Source of the DNA: Aporrectodea caliginosa
Lineage: Eukaryota > Annelida > Clitellata > Crassiclitellata > Lumbricidae
Length of the DNA: 64,000 nucleotides
Assembly (NCBI GenBank): GCA_020284085.1
Contig: JACEVL010000334.1
Location: 367,501-431,500, forward strand
Direction of reading: 5' to 3'
In this document: positions 1 to 40,547 of the stretch, piece after piece
How the letters are laid out: each line of letters starts with the position of its first letter
How positions within the stretch are numbered: position 1 is the stretch's first letter
Notes under the pieces: generated by a model
Database searches by the model: none
What the model was told of the DNA's origin: nothing
What the model saw: the letters and a program-made list of their open reading frames with translations, nothing else
Translations under genes and position numbers: made by a program

Positions 1-100
1 GAAGTTGCTAATTACAACTGAGGAGTGAGGACTACGAGAATAGGCGGTAGGTATGCGCATACCTCAGGTGCGATAATAATTTAGACTGTTTATGCGATAA

Positions 101-303
101 AATTAAATTATATTTATTTATGCGATAAATTTATTTATGAGATAAATTTATTTATGCGGCATATATTTATTTATGCCATCAATGCGATTAGTGATATTAT
201 ATTTATTTATGCGATAAATGCGATAAATGATATTATATTTATTTATGCGATAAATGCGATAAGTTAAATTACATTTATTTATGCGATACATGCGATAAAA
301 TAT
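101..303. repeat. A/T-rich degenerate tandem repeat
   Basis: Repeated units close to tttatttatgcgataaat recur with small length changes. No coding signal is seen in the first 300 bases. Confidence 0.7.
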
Positions 304-307
304 ATTA

Positions 308-320
308 TTATAGTAGTAGT

Positions 321-378
<58 letters not shown>
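308..378. repeat. CAG/AGC trinucleotide microsatellite
   Basis: About 20 AGC units flanked by AGT units. The poly-leucine reading frame on the minus strand is a by-product of the repeat and not a gene. Confidence 0.9.
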
Positions 379-619
379 TTGTCGCTGCTATTGTTAGTAG
401 GCCTATATGAGGAAGGTGATTGATTGATCGATTCAATAAGAAAGGCCAAATATTGTAGACTTCATCTGATTCCTTATCTTTCGACGATCGTTCACTGTGA
501 CCAAATAGGCACGCATGCAGATACTCTATCCGACCGTGCTCAGTTCTGGCTAAAACGCATTCCAGGATGCTCAATGGACAGCTGTAGGTGACTCTCTCGT
601 GGTCAGAGTGCTGTCCTGT

Positions 620-800
620 AACTGATGACCACTGTTATCGTAATCGTAAGCGTAGGCCTAAGCTTCAAACTTATACAAGTAAAGCGCCAGTCGAAAACCA
701 GGCGCAGGGCACCAGCTTATTCAAGAGGGTAACAATATCTTCATCATTCGCTCACGGGGACCTTAACTGCGATGGCACCCATGCAAACGGACTGCTGTGG
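620..800 (-). mobile_element. Retroposon fragment, family D
   Basis: Shares the block 'gcgcagggcaccagcttattca' in part, and the flanking 'aaagcgcca' stretch, with copies near 34050, 44105, 44590 and 53790. The shared edge 'ctaaagcgccact' plus TAATCG-type repeats looks like a retroposon 3' tail read in reverse, so the element lies on the minus strand. Confidence 0.5.
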
Positions 801-830
801 TCAAGGATCTAACCCTGCTCGTTTTGAAGT

Positions 831-2208
831 AATTGATCATTCGTTGAAAAATGAACAAGATCAAGGCCATAAGGTCACTACAGAAGAATGTTTTTATTTA
901 CATTTTTACATATACATTGAAATATGAGTATTGCCGTATAACAACGTTGCTGTTGCCGATTTTTTTTACCTGCATTGCATCACATTATCTTAAAAAACAT
1001 TTTGTCTTTTATCTGCAGAAAACAGATCAAATAGAGGGTCACTGGATTCTGAATTCTAAAGCGAAGAAACTCTGAGAGGAGATAGATAACGGACGTTTCT
1101 TCTCTTTCTACTTCACGAGGTTCAGAACTGTAGACGCCATAGAAACAGATTTCTGTACTGTCAGAGAACTTAGTCAGTGGTACGAACTGCGCGTCGCTGA
1201 GCGAAGAAAATAATTCATCAGCTGCGCTTTGAAATTCCTCTGTAATCCAAACAAAGACTTTCCGTGAAGTTCATGGCCAGTTTTAGCGGAAGATAACGGT
1301 TTCTGAAGTCAGCGTTCATACGGTGTGAAAATTCAATCCACAGAATATTACTTCCAGATTCCAATAAACGCCTATGTGGAAGAAGCCTGACAGACATATT
1401 GAAGCGCGTCTTCTCCAAAAACAGTCTTCACCGGCGTCAATACTGCAGGCCAAATCGATAACCAAAAAGCGAGTCGGACGTAACATCGATAATTCACGAG
1501 ATTGTGTGTCGCATCCGACACATTGCGATTCTGCCATCGGGACTGGGCTTACTGCGGTAAATCAGGGCCGTGAATTTAATAGACTTGGGCCGTGTCAAGT
1601 CCATTTTGAGGGCAACATTATAAAGCTGGCTTTTGCGGTGGGAGACACCGTATCGGTGATTTCCATGTCGGGAGAATCGTAACATCGGATTTCTCGTGTC
1701 GTTTATTTAGATCAACGGAATACCAGCGTAGAGTACGAACAGCAGAAACCATCTCAAATATGTCACTCACGATAAAGACGAATGGATACCATTGAAGATC
1801 ATTTCCTTCTGAAGCCGTGACATTTATATACCGCAATATATCCTGAACCAACGAGTCACGACCTCATAAAACGCAGATTATGCGGATGGACATTCTAGAA
1901 ACGATTTTCAACTGATGCCCGTGACGTATTCCATATCGCGATACATCTTGGAGGCAGCTGGTCATGACCTCTTAAACTACAGATCGTAGTAGTAGATTCA
2001 GTTTAACGACACTGTGTGATAACAAAGAGTCACCCTCCTCTTTCATCCAGGCTTGGGACTGGCACTGACAGAGTACGATCAGTGGCGGAGTTAATACATA
2101 GTTAGTAAATACAACCACAGATAGATATTCCGTTCGCTTTTTAATTCCGGAATCGTAGACACATTGACGTACATTCATTCGACAGACCAATCAATCTCGT
2201 GTCTACAG
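831..2208. other. No confident gene; unassigned sequence
   Basis: Short open stretches occur on both strands between about 1090 and 1860. Some look protein-like in isolation (minus strand, around 1250-1370), but they change frame repeatedly and no splice-consistent chain can be built. About 2020-2090 resembles 33420-33510 (shared 'aggcttgggactggcact'), so it is probably an old dispersed repeat. Confidence 0.4.
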
Positions 2209-2336
2209 CGATGGCGGTCCCAGGGGTTCGGATCGTGTCCTCGACGAAGGACTCCATCTACGTTCAGTGGCAATCGATCTCCGACCGTGACTTCTCTTCC
2301 GCCAGGGACGTCCGCGGCTACAAGATCATCTACCAG
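2209..2336 (+). CDS. FN3 domain, N-terminal half (internal exon of membrane receptor)
   Basis: The exon follows an acceptor (tctacag) and ends at TACCAG before GTATAG. It reads PGVRIVSSTKDSIYVQW and then YKIIYQ, the first strands of a fibronectin type III domain with its conserved W and Y. It ends in phase 0 and joins in frame to the exon starting at 2793, which completes the same domain. The open frame could begin at the ATG at 2211, but an FN3 domain normally follows other ectodomain modules, so this is treated as an internal exon whose upstream partners were not found. Confidence 0.7.
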
Positions 2337-2792
2337 GTATAGAACGAGAATTCGTGACTTCAGGCTTTGATATTCGTAAATATTCGTGAATATTTTGGCA
2401 TTTTTAATATTCGTAAATATTTGTAAATATTCGTTGATGACGTCACTGTTTTTGCTTTGTTTACAACTAATTTAAGACTACTAAGTCCATTAATTATGTA
2501 AACAAAATAGGGGGAGGGGGTTTGGAAAAGATTGACAGTTGTATTATTTTACCCACCTTAGGTCTGTATTTGGCTGAGTAACTGTAGGCCTAATATGTAA
2601 CTGTTCCTATGCATATTTTTGGCACTGACTTTTTACAATTAATCCCGGATTTGAAAGAATAAAGAACTAAAAGAACTAAAAATAATTTAATATTCTTAAT
2701 ATTCTTTGGCCAGTTTTAATATTCGTCGATATTCGTAAATTTATAGAAATCTTAATATTCGTAAAATGCTCATACTCGTTCTATGCTACCAG
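2337..2792 (+). other. Intron of the FN3 membrane gene
   Basis: GT...AG intron of 456 bp. It carries scattered copies of a short AT-rich motif (aatattcgtaaat) around 2365-2430 and 2690-2765. Confidence 0.7.
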
Positions 2793-3611
2793 GCGATCGG
2801 GAGCTCTTACGTCCAACAGACGAAGCTGCTCAGTCGCGACGTTAGCCGCTACGACATCACCTTCCTCCACGAGAACACCTTCTACAACATCTGCGTCCGG
2901 TCCTTCCTCAACAGTACCCACTTCGTCGACGATCCAGGCTGCATTCGCGGTTCGACGCACACGGACTCGCTGGGAGTGGCAATCGGAAGTACCTTCGGAG
3001 CCTTCCTGGCCCTGTCCTTCATCGTTCTCCTGGTCTTCCTCGCCAAGCGACAGCATACGATCCAGTCGAAGAAACACCACGGGGATTCCGGTGTCGATGG
3101 TCCGGAGATAGCTCTCGATGAAGCGCTGATCCATATGAGCGACAGCATCTACATCCAGCTGTGTCGACAGAAGCCTGGGTTCCTCGACCGCCTTCGGGAG
3201 ATCAACGCCGATGCACTTCAGCAACCGGAAGAGGAAGAGGAAGAAGAAGAACAGCCTGGTGGGCGGCGACCCTCCGAACCTCTGCAAGACGATCCGAACG
3301 GGCACCATCCGGGGACATCACATGCTGGTGCTCCGTCTGGCGACGGCGCAGCGGGTGTGACTGGATTCCTCGAACACTCCGAGCAGGACTTGGAAAACGA
3401 CGAGCCCTACGAAGACGGGCTGTTGAAACCGCCTGCAATCCCTGGTGTCATTATGCAGCCTAGACAAAGCGCCAAGACGAACCCAGCGAGCCAACCACGT
3501 CTACAGCCAGTCCACAGCCCGGCCGATGAGCCTGGTCCGTCTTCCGAGATGGTATCTCCCACTGGGGAACGGGATCCAACCCGAGCCTATTTGGAATCCG
3601 TTCGGACTTAG
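2793..3611 (+). CDS. Type I membrane protein: FN3 second half, TM helix, acidic tail (last exon)
   Basis: Begins in phase 0 after CTACCAG and completes the FN3 domain (TFYNICVRSF, then a Cys about 15 residues later, a pattern seen in FN3 domains of LRR/Ig/FN3 adhesion receptors). About 70 residues in lies a hydrophobic helix, LGVAIGSTFGAFLALSFIV, followed by basic residues (AKRQ) that mark the cytoplasmic side. The roughly 180-residue tail has a run of eight Glu and Pro/Ser-rich low-complexity sequence, and stops at 3611. Exons are GC-richer than the surrounding DNA. The ATG at 2766 lies inside the intron and is not the start. Family membership (LRRN/LRIT/ELFN-like) is a guess; the FN3-TM-tail order is read from sequence. 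Confidence 0.75.
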   Translation, partial: AIGSSYVQQTKLLSRDVSRYDITFLHENTFYNICVRSFLNSTHFVDDPGCIRGSTHTDSLGVAIGSTFGAFLALSFIVLLVFLAKRQHTIQSKKHHGDSGVDGPEIALDEALIHMSDSIYIQLCRQKPGFLDRLREINADALQQPEEEEEEEEQPGGRRPSEPLQDDPNGHHPGTSHAGAPSGDGAAGVTGFLEHSEQDLENDEPYEDGLLKPPAIPGVIMQPRQSAKTNPASQPRLQPVHSPADEPGPSSEMVSPTGERDPTRAYLESVRT

Positions 3612-3735
3612 GAGAGGCTTGGCCGACTGAATTTCCACTACGTACGTTTCAAGGCATGGATATCACGCGCCTTATACTATTCGTCTGCTCTTCTTCATCC
3701 GGGACAGCTTAGACCACGGTGATTAGATACGCTGC

Positions 3736-3885
3736 GGAATGAGTAGAGACCTCATAGAATGGATAGAGACCATATGGAATGGGTAGAGAGTAGAGACCAT
3801 ATGGAATGGGTAGAGACCATATGGAATGGGTAGAGATCTTATAGAATGGGTAGAAAATATATGGAATGGAAGAGACCATATGGCT
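3736..3885. repeat. 20-bp tandem repeat
   Basis: About seven units close to gaatgggtagagaccatatg, with point changes and one partial duplication. Confidence 0.85.
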
Positions 3886-4300
3886 AACTTAGAAGCATGA
3901 AAAGAACTTGTTACTGGATAATTTAACGGTGGGTGGGGTTAGTGTAACGAAGCAACTGGAGTTCCGCGTGCGTTAATGAAATTAATTTAAACTATGGAGA
4001 TTTTCTGTTCGTATTTTTACGGATTGCTTGAAGCAACCAAATGCAACGCGTCCAGCGCCAATCTCGTGCACTGACAGCTGTTCCTCGGCTTGACCTCCCC
4101 GGATTCATTGTGACCTGGCACCGGAACTTAACAAAAACAGGCTGTCTATTGCGAACCTGATTTGATATTTTTGATATAGTGCCCGTGTTTAAAATGTTCT
4201 CTGCTTTTATGCGGCGCTTAGAAATGTCGAAGATTTACATTTACATTTATTTTTTGATTACATTCGTTCCCAGTAAATGTTTTCAGCTCCTCGGACGTTT
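3886..4300. other. Intergenic, nothing recognised
   Basis: No open frame of note, no RNA gene and no repeat family was recognised here. Confidence 0.5.
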
Positions 4301-4400
4301 GTCTCCTTCGTGACGGTTTTGTCTCCTTCGTGACGGTTTTGTCTCCTTCGTGACGGTTTTGTCTCCTTCGTGACGGTTTTGTCTCCTTCGTGACGGTCTC
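4301..4400. repeat. 20-bp perfect tandem repeat, five copies
   Basis: gtctccttcgtgacggtttt repeats at 4301, 4321, 4341, 4361 and 4381; the last copy is altered at its end. Confidence 0.95.
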
Positions 4401-4689
4401 CTTCCATCTCGATTCCGACCAAGTGGAAGACTGTATAACGAGATTGGATGGACCTGCGTCGCTTTCTTCCAGTCACCATCGATTACCAGTGACTCGAAGG
4501 TGGCATTGAAATGGCGGCCGTGCGTCTGCTAATCGATTACGTCAACATCCGGTTTCCTTTGAAAGACCGAACTATTCTTATATCTATGCTGACTGGTTCC
4601 TATGAAGAGAACTGAAAGGGGCGATCTGATGGATGGGTCGCCGACTGCAAAAGAAGCCAGACAGGCAAAGGAGCATAGGGCCTAGATGT

Positions 4690-5097
4690 AGACGGTGAGA
4701 TAAAGGAACTTACAAAGGAACATATGTAGACGGTGGGGGAAAGGAACACACAAGGGAACACATGCAGACGGTGAGAAAAGGGAACACACTAGGGAACACA
4801 TGCAGACGGTGAGAAAAAAGAACACACAAGGGAACACATGCATACGGTGAGAAAAGGGAACACACTAGGGAACACATGCAGACGGTGAGAAAAGGGAACA
4901 CACAAGGGAACACATGCATACGGTGAGAAAAGGGAACATAACAACAAAGGAGCATATGCAAACGGTGAGAAGCAGGAGCATACAAAGGAACACATGCAGA
5001 AAGTGAGAAGCAGGAACATACAAAGGAACACATGCAGAAAGTGAGAAGCAGGAACATACAAAGGAACACATGCAGACGGTGAGAAAAGGAAACATTC
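4690..5097. repeat. About 38-bp minisatellite
   Basis: Units built around 'acatgcagacggtgagaaaa' followed by 'gaacacacaaggga' repeat about ten times with drift. Long open frames here come from the periodic sequence. Confidence 0.85.
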
Positions 5098-5193
5098 GAT
5101 GGTATAGAGCAATCGAAAGCAGGAAGACATTCGAAAAACAACAAAGAAGGAAAGCTGCACTTCGACATAGACGGAGAAACAAGCGGACGGAAG

Positions 5194-6040
<847 letters not shown>

Positions 6041-6204
6041 GCGGTCAACAGGCCTCAATCTGATATGGAGGCATGAATGGTTCGTCGTTGAAAAGAAGTG
6101 TCATAGAGTTGCAGACTATGCAATTTAAACTGTCGAGTCTTTCGGTGCAAGAAGGACGGAGAGCTTGAAACGAAGGGACTAGAGACAGGCCCTCAACAGG
6201 GACA

Positions 6205-6530
6205 GAAAGCGTCAGGCAGACAGACAGACAGGCAGACAGGCAGGCAGACAGGCAGACAGACAGATAGGCAGACTCAGACAGACAGACAGATAGGCAGACT
6301 GAGACAGGCAAACAGAGAGGCAGAGAAGCAGAGAGACAAGCAGACAGAGAGAAAGACAGACAGACAGAGAGACAGAGACTGAGAAGCAGAAACGGAGAGA
6401 CAGACTGAGACAGGCAGGCAGACAGAGAGGCAGAGAAGCAAAGAGACAAGCAGAGAGAGAGAGCGAGAGAGAGAGAGAGATCCAGGCAGACAGACAGACA
6501 AACAGAGAGGCAGACAACGAGGGTGAGACA
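6205..6530. repeat. GACA/CAGG-rich simple repeat
   Basis: Irregular cagacaggcagacag units continue the purine-rich character of the preceding tract. Confidence 0.85.
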
Positions 6531-6654
6531 ACATGAGAACTCTTATCGTAGACAGATGGACTTCCAGTGAAAGATTGATGACGTGTTTTGGGAAGCTAGT
6601 GAAAGAGGCTTTGAACTGATGGAGAAGCTCACTGCTTCATTTGCGACATATGCT

Positions 6655-7275
6655 AGGATATGAAAGAGTAAGATGGAGCAGATAGACGAGAAGAGGAGAA
6701 GATGGAGGAGTAAGAGTAGGAGGAGAAGGAGGAAGAGGAGGAGAAGAAGAAATGAGAGGATAAGGAGGAGGATAAGGAGGAGGAGATGTTAGAGAAGGAG
6801 AAGGAGAGCATTCTGTGGCGCAAAAGGAGCATCAAAAGCGGAGGATACAGAGAAGTGTTGACTCAGAGTGGAATAACGCGAAGACAACAAAGAGAATTGA
6901 GATGATTGCGACTTTTAAGAACCCTTAAAGACGCTACATGAATCGCACGAGATGAAGATGAAGAGTGGGAGGAGGAAGAAGAGGAAGAAATGGACGAAGA
7001 GGATGAAAAAGTGAGTGAAATAGCTGAAGGCAAAAGGAGGAGATTTGAAGAAGAAGAAGAAGAAGTTCAAGAAGATAAAGAAAGCGGGAACACAAGGAGA
7101 CCACAAAGGGCTTAAGGAGAGCTAAGAGACGAACTGAAGAGAGTTGAGAGAGCAATATAGAGCAAGAAAAGACGGAGGAAAAGCTTATTGGGAAGACATA
7201 AAAGAATTCAAAGGCGGCGACAAAAGAAAGAAGGGAGTCAATTGAAGGAAGAGGAGGAGGAAGACTGATAAAATG
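6655..7275. repeat. Purine-rich (AAG/AGG) low-complexity tract
   Basis: Strong A+G bias with GAG, AAG and AGG runs. Open frames on the minus strand are low-complexity Ser/Phe/Leu and show no domain. Confidence 0.75.
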
Positions 7276-7329
7276 AGGAAGTCGTGGCTGTAGGCGGCGA
7301 CTCAGTGCATATAGATCGTTTCGTCTCAA

Positions 7330-7985
7330 ATGACGAGACAATCGCATCAAGTGCAGGGCGGCAGTATAGTAGCCCCGTTGTGACAGCCTAATTTGATGCC
7401 CGGATCAATGCAGAAGCCCATAGTGCACGCGTTCCAAGACACTGACGTCATACACTCGCAGCATTTGATAGCTACATCGACCCGGCTAAAACTACTTCGA
7501 TAAACAATGGCTCTTGCTACAGCAAATGCGAGGCTTTATTTAGTCAGCGAACTAAAGTCCTATACGTTCTATTAATTTGCCGTGTAATGTATTTTTGCAG
7601 CGCAATATCAGTCGTCTTTTGCGTACTTTTGTAACACTTTCATATTGAGCTGCTGTGTAAAGTATAGTCTTTGTACTGAACGTTGTTATTGGCACGTGGG
7701 CGTAGCCAAGACGAGTCTGAACTTCTTTAGCCGGGAAATTATTCCCAGTTAACTATACGTTATCTTAATGTTGGCTATTAGATATGGTTTTTAGAGTTGG
7801 GTACATGTCGTGTAGAATAAATGCAGGAAACAGTCCCAGGTGACGTCATATATGAATCGTTTCAAAACTTATAGGGTCTTTAATTGCCTCCTTACTCAAG
7901 TAGGCCTATCCTGGGACTAATATCCCAGGCCTATCAGATTATCTGTTATCTCTCATTATTTTCTGATATAAACCAGATAAGATCC
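7330..7985. other. Intergenic, nothing recognised
   Basis: Non-repetitive AT-rich sequence with no convincing exon. Confidence 0.4.
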
Positions 7986-8690
7986 ACGAAGTCGGTCAGC
8001 CATCCACTGTAAATCATCAGCTATCCACTATTAATAATCAGCCATCGACTATAAATCATCAGCTCATCATCATCATCATCATCAGGATCCATGGGCCGAG
8101 GGCCCGTAGGTGTACAACGCTTGCCTCGGATCCCTGGGCCGAGGCCCTTTTGGGGTCCAATGCTTGCATTGGATTTCATTCGTATTTTTCTTTACGAACG
8201 GAGTATATATCTGCACCCATCCGTTCGACCTTCGCACTTCTCCCTTAAAGAGAGTTCCAGGCTTAGGACTGGCTCTGATAACCACATGTGGTATCAAAGG
8301 CGGCGATGCCACCCACGTTTGCCAGCATTTTCAGGGTTCCTGCTGAGCCTGTCCACCTCGCGTAGCGCCCTAAGGTGGTACTTCGGCCAAGACCTTCACC
8401 ACTGATGGCATAGCCTCAGCAGGCACTCCCCTACTGACTGTTGCCACCCCCTCACCATGTTGAGGTGTGAGTTGGACTTCGAGGGGGTTCATCAGCTACC
8501 GACTATAAATCATGACTACATGATGACTATAAATCGTCAGCTATCGACTACAAATTATCAGCTATCCACTGTAAATCATCAGCTATCCAATATTAGCCTA
8601 ATAATCAGCCATAGACTATAAATCGTCAGCAATCGACTATAAATCATTATCTATCGACTATGAATAATCGTCAATCGACTATCATGGTTG
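7986..8690. repeat. Interrupted tandem array (aaatcatcagctatccactat type)
   Basis: Degenerate units close to 20 bp (atcagctatcgactataaatc) occupy about 7990-8080 and 8490-8690. The two halves are separated by a non-repetitive insert (see 8064-8487). Confidence 0.75.
8064..8487 (-). mobile_element. Retroposed insert with (ATG)n tail
   Basis: A roughly 420-bp segment sits inside the tandem array. Its left edge is a (cat)n run, which on the minus strand is a 3' (atg)n tail. 'atcagct' is found just outside both edges and could be a 7-bp target duplication, although it also belongs to the array unit. A segment near 8245-8275 resembles dispersed copies near 2050 and 33465 ('aggctt.ggactggc'). No intact ORF. 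Confidence 0.45.
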
Positions 8691-8699
8691 ACCAAACTC

Positions 8700-9290
8700 A
8701 ATAATCGACCGTACACTCGAATATTTCCAAAGCGCTGGGCTAAACTTAAAATGTGCCCTTCGCTTAGCAAAGGGTACCAGCTTATTAACAAGTGCTGGGA
8801 CAAGTCAGAAAGGTTTACATAATTATAATGTCATGTGAAGAACGAAACCTTTTGCTAGAAGACACGTTTCAAGCTTTTGTGGCCATTCTACCACATTGTT
8901 TCCAGTAGGCCTATAACTCCGTGAAGACCTTAGCGATTCAATGTTCACATCGTCAAAATAACTCAGTAGGCCTACCGTAATTGAAAAAGCTTTAAAAATT
9001 CGTCTTTTATAGATGACTCAAGTTTCTTAAACACTGAGAATAAATTGTCTTCTTTTATCTCTGATTTTCCAGCTTGAAACACATTAAATTTTGTTTGTAA
9101 GCCCATTGGCCTAGGCCTACATGGATTTTCCTCCATAGGCCTAATGACAACCTTAGCCTACAACCGTCGATTACCAATTATTGCATGGGATTTCAACGAA
9201 TAAAACCACGTAAATAATTAAATAAATAATATCCGTGAACGTTTTCTGCGTGAAAGGAATGCAGCATGCTGATTGGCACAGTGAGCGATA
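8700..9290 (+). promoter_or_regulatory. Region upstream of NEK9, likely promoter/5' UTR
   Basis: This is the segment directly before the NEK9 start codon. It has several copies of the palindrome-like octamer taggccta (8907, 8967, 9108, 9136) and a weak family D repeat at 8750-8800. No TATA box or other defined element can be assigned. Confidence 0.3.
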
Positions 9291-37842
<28,552 letters not shown>

Positions 37843-38411
37843 GTAAATAAGAGCAACTGACACATCGTGACTCGAAAGACAGGAAAAAGACAACGAGGAT
37901 GTCAAGATCATGCCGAAATCAAGAAAATATTCGTGTTACTGCCACAGTGTCACTGCCAAATACGCAATGGATGAGTGATGGCACTTCACTTCAGACCAGT
38001 GCATGATTCTAAATTATGGCTTTTTTTATCAAGCCTTGCAACCTACAGACAGGTTGACCAGCTGCAGCAGTGCAGTTTTAATGGAGTGAAACAAAGCATT
38101 TATATAGCACCGTTTCTAGACATCTGTTCCACAGAGGTCCCAAATTGGACAGTGCTGAAAGTGGACAGTGTTCAAGAAGACTATGTAGCATCGTTTGCCA
38201 TCAGGAAAGGCAAACTGGGCTGAGTGGACATGGCATGGTATTCCACCCAGGCTCAGTGGCTACCAAGTGGCATGGTATTCCATTCAATTATTAACTGTCT
38301 GTCTTGAGAGTGTTTCATTTCAATGCAAGTAGCTTGTGGTCGTAGCAGGGAAAGAAACAACAGTGAAGACTTTACATTTACACAGTAACCAAACTATTTC
38401 TCATCCACAAG

Positions 38412-38450
38412 GCTGCATCTCAAAAGACACAGTTATGCGATAGTAGGTAA
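38412..38450 (+). CDS. NEK9: Candidate NEK9 terminal exon
   Basis: A pyrimidine-containing acceptor (CTCATCCACAAG) is followed in phase 0 by AASQKTQLCDSR and a stop. Vertebrate NEK9 ends with a dynein-light-chain-binding TQ motif; KTQ here only loosely resembles it. Offered as a possibility. Confidence 0.25.
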   Translation, partial: AASQKTQLCDSR

Positions 38451-38869
38451 TTTATGTAACTAGACATTTATGTAGCTCGATCTGTAAATATCTTGAAGGT
38501 ATTTGGTACCAGACAAAAATGATGTTGGAGTTTCCAATAGAACTTGTTAGGTTCTTTCACACAGGGTTGCCACAAAAGGTTAATAAAATTAAAATCCATG
38601 ACTTTCCATGACGTTTTTCCATGACGTTTAAGACTTATTTTAGACAAAAAAGGACCTACTTTCTAATTGTTTTATCGAAGTAATATTTATCGAAATTTAA
38701 AAATATGATTATTAATAAGTCTATTAGAGATTTTTCCATTTGCCATGCCTTTCCATTACCTAGCTATTTTCAAATTTCATGACTTTCCAGGACTTTTTTT
38801 GGAAAAGCCCTGTTTTTCCAGGTTTTCCAGGCCTTACATTTTTCAAAGTCTAATTCCATGACCTTTCAG

Positions 38870-39024
38870 CAGGCACGTAGCGAGACTTAAATTCAAGAGG
38901 AGGCAATTTCATGGACCATGAAAATCCTGGTCATTGGAGTCATTGATCAATCGAAGTTCCAGTATTTAAAAAAATGCAAGAGGAGGCAACTGCCTCTTCG
39001 TGCCTCAATGTAGCTATGCCTATG
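38870..39024 (+). mobile_element. hAT-like MITE, family E
   Basis: Starts caggcacgtagcgagac and ends gtagctatgcctatg, flanked by a perfect 8-bp duplication, cctttcag (38862-38869 and 39025-39032). Confidence 0.9.
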
Positions 39025-39165
39025 CCTTTCAGGTCTTCCAGGCTCTGTGGCAACCCTGCACACACATATAGAACTTGCTGTTGTGTAGTTTGTCATTTAG
39101 ATGCATGCAATATTCACATTGTGATCTGACATTTTTCAACATAACCAGACATACCTGGTGTCAGA

Positions 39166-39256
39166 CAGGAGCGTAGCCAGACTTAAATTCAAGAGGAGGC
39201 AACTTCACAGACCATTGGCAAATGCCTCCTCGTGCCTCCATGTAGCTACGCCTATG
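39166..39256 (+). mobile_element. hAT-like MITE, family E, internally deleted
   Basis: caggagcgtagccagac to gtagctacgcctatg, 91 bp, flanked by a perfect 8-bp duplication, gtgtcaga (39158-39165 and 39257-39264). Confidence 0.9.
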
Positions 39257-39429
39257 GTGTCAGAGCTTACGATGCTCATGTTGACTTAGGTGTATAGGAC
39301 TTGAAACAGACTTCCAATAATGTTTTCTTGGATTAAACTACAGCAAGGAAAACTGCAATTTGTCCGACTGGCTTGGCAACCATAGAACACCAATGCCTAT
39401 GAGGATTGCTATTGATAAAATTACATACA

Positions 39430-39690
39430 TTGGGGAGGGGGTTTAGGTGAATGGTAACACTCCACCACGAATAGCAGAAGTTCAGCATGAATGTGGGATC
39501 AATTCCCACTACCCTCCCAAAGGTCCATTCATCCTTCCATTCGCTAGGTGGCGTTGATAAAATGAACAGGACTGATGGGCGCCTTGCATGGCTGCTATAG
39601 TTAAATTCGACTTCTGTAATAACTTGTAATCATCCGTTCATACTATGACTTGCAATCATACTGTGGTGTTTCAGTTTGAATTAATAATAA
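39430..39690 (+). mobile_element. SINE-like retroposon, family H
   Basis: The fullest plus-strand copy: gtttaggtgaatggtaacac head with a weak B-box-like gatcaattccc, the shared body, and an end in ttaataataaa. Confidence 0.7.
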
Positions 39691-40547
39691 ACTCGAATAT
39701 ATGTATATGTATGTACGTAATAAACAACATGTTACTTATCTAATTTAATGACTTATATAGCGCTGTTATCACGATGTTCAAGATATCAGTGAATGTCGAA
39801 GACATTATGGTAACAGTGACGAGTGAAATCGTTAGACTCGACAAAAGCCAAATGGAATATTCAAACTGAAAGACTTCTTTCTCAAATTTTAGTCAGAGTT
39901 TGATCTGTGCATAAATAAACAAATAGTTTCTATCAGTAGTGGAAACACTGCATCAGGCTTTCTACTTTTCTTGTAAGTCATATTTTCTAACAATCATTTG
40001 ATTGGAGTCGGTGAGATGTAGACCGAAGCACTTCCGCTCAGCTTCGACATCAACCTCGTCACTGAAATCAACAATAGAAATCACGATTGTAATTGTAATT
40101 GAACATTTATATAGCACCGCTCAAAACGTTAAGCAAGTGCAACTTTAGCATACGTTAAAATTTCTAATTGAAGTTATATTTCTAATATGGCTTGGAAGTT
40201 CATGCCACCATTTAGCACCACAGTAGCGAGTTAATTGTTCTCAGTCCTTTTGTATAGAAAAACTTAGGTACGAAGGTATTATTACTGTTCCTTGTATAAT
40301 GGGAATGAACATCAGCATTAATTTTGAAATAATCATGAAATATAAGTGGAACATCCAATTTATGAACACATTTAGGCTATGGACAACACATAATACTTGA
40401 AATTTACGTAGTTCTGCTATCGGAAGAAGATTATAATTTCAGTATAGATCAGCAACAGGTGTAGGCTACTAAGAGGGGCAGATTGCAATGTACGTAGGAT
40501 ACGGTTAATACAGATAATTTAAGCGATATAAAGCAGACTTGTTTGCC

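Noticed and set aside
1090..1860. Possible CUB-like fragment on the minus strand (SGSNILWIEF region)
   Set aside because: The resemblance is limited to about 25 residues, frames shift repeatedly and no splice-consistent exon set can be built.
39962..40061. Possible terminal exon for the REJ receptor on the minus strand
   Set aside because: An acceptor-like TTTCAG and a protein-like stretch exist, but the attractive frame is in the wrong phase and the phase-compatible frame is short and featureless. It also abuts a LINE 3' end.
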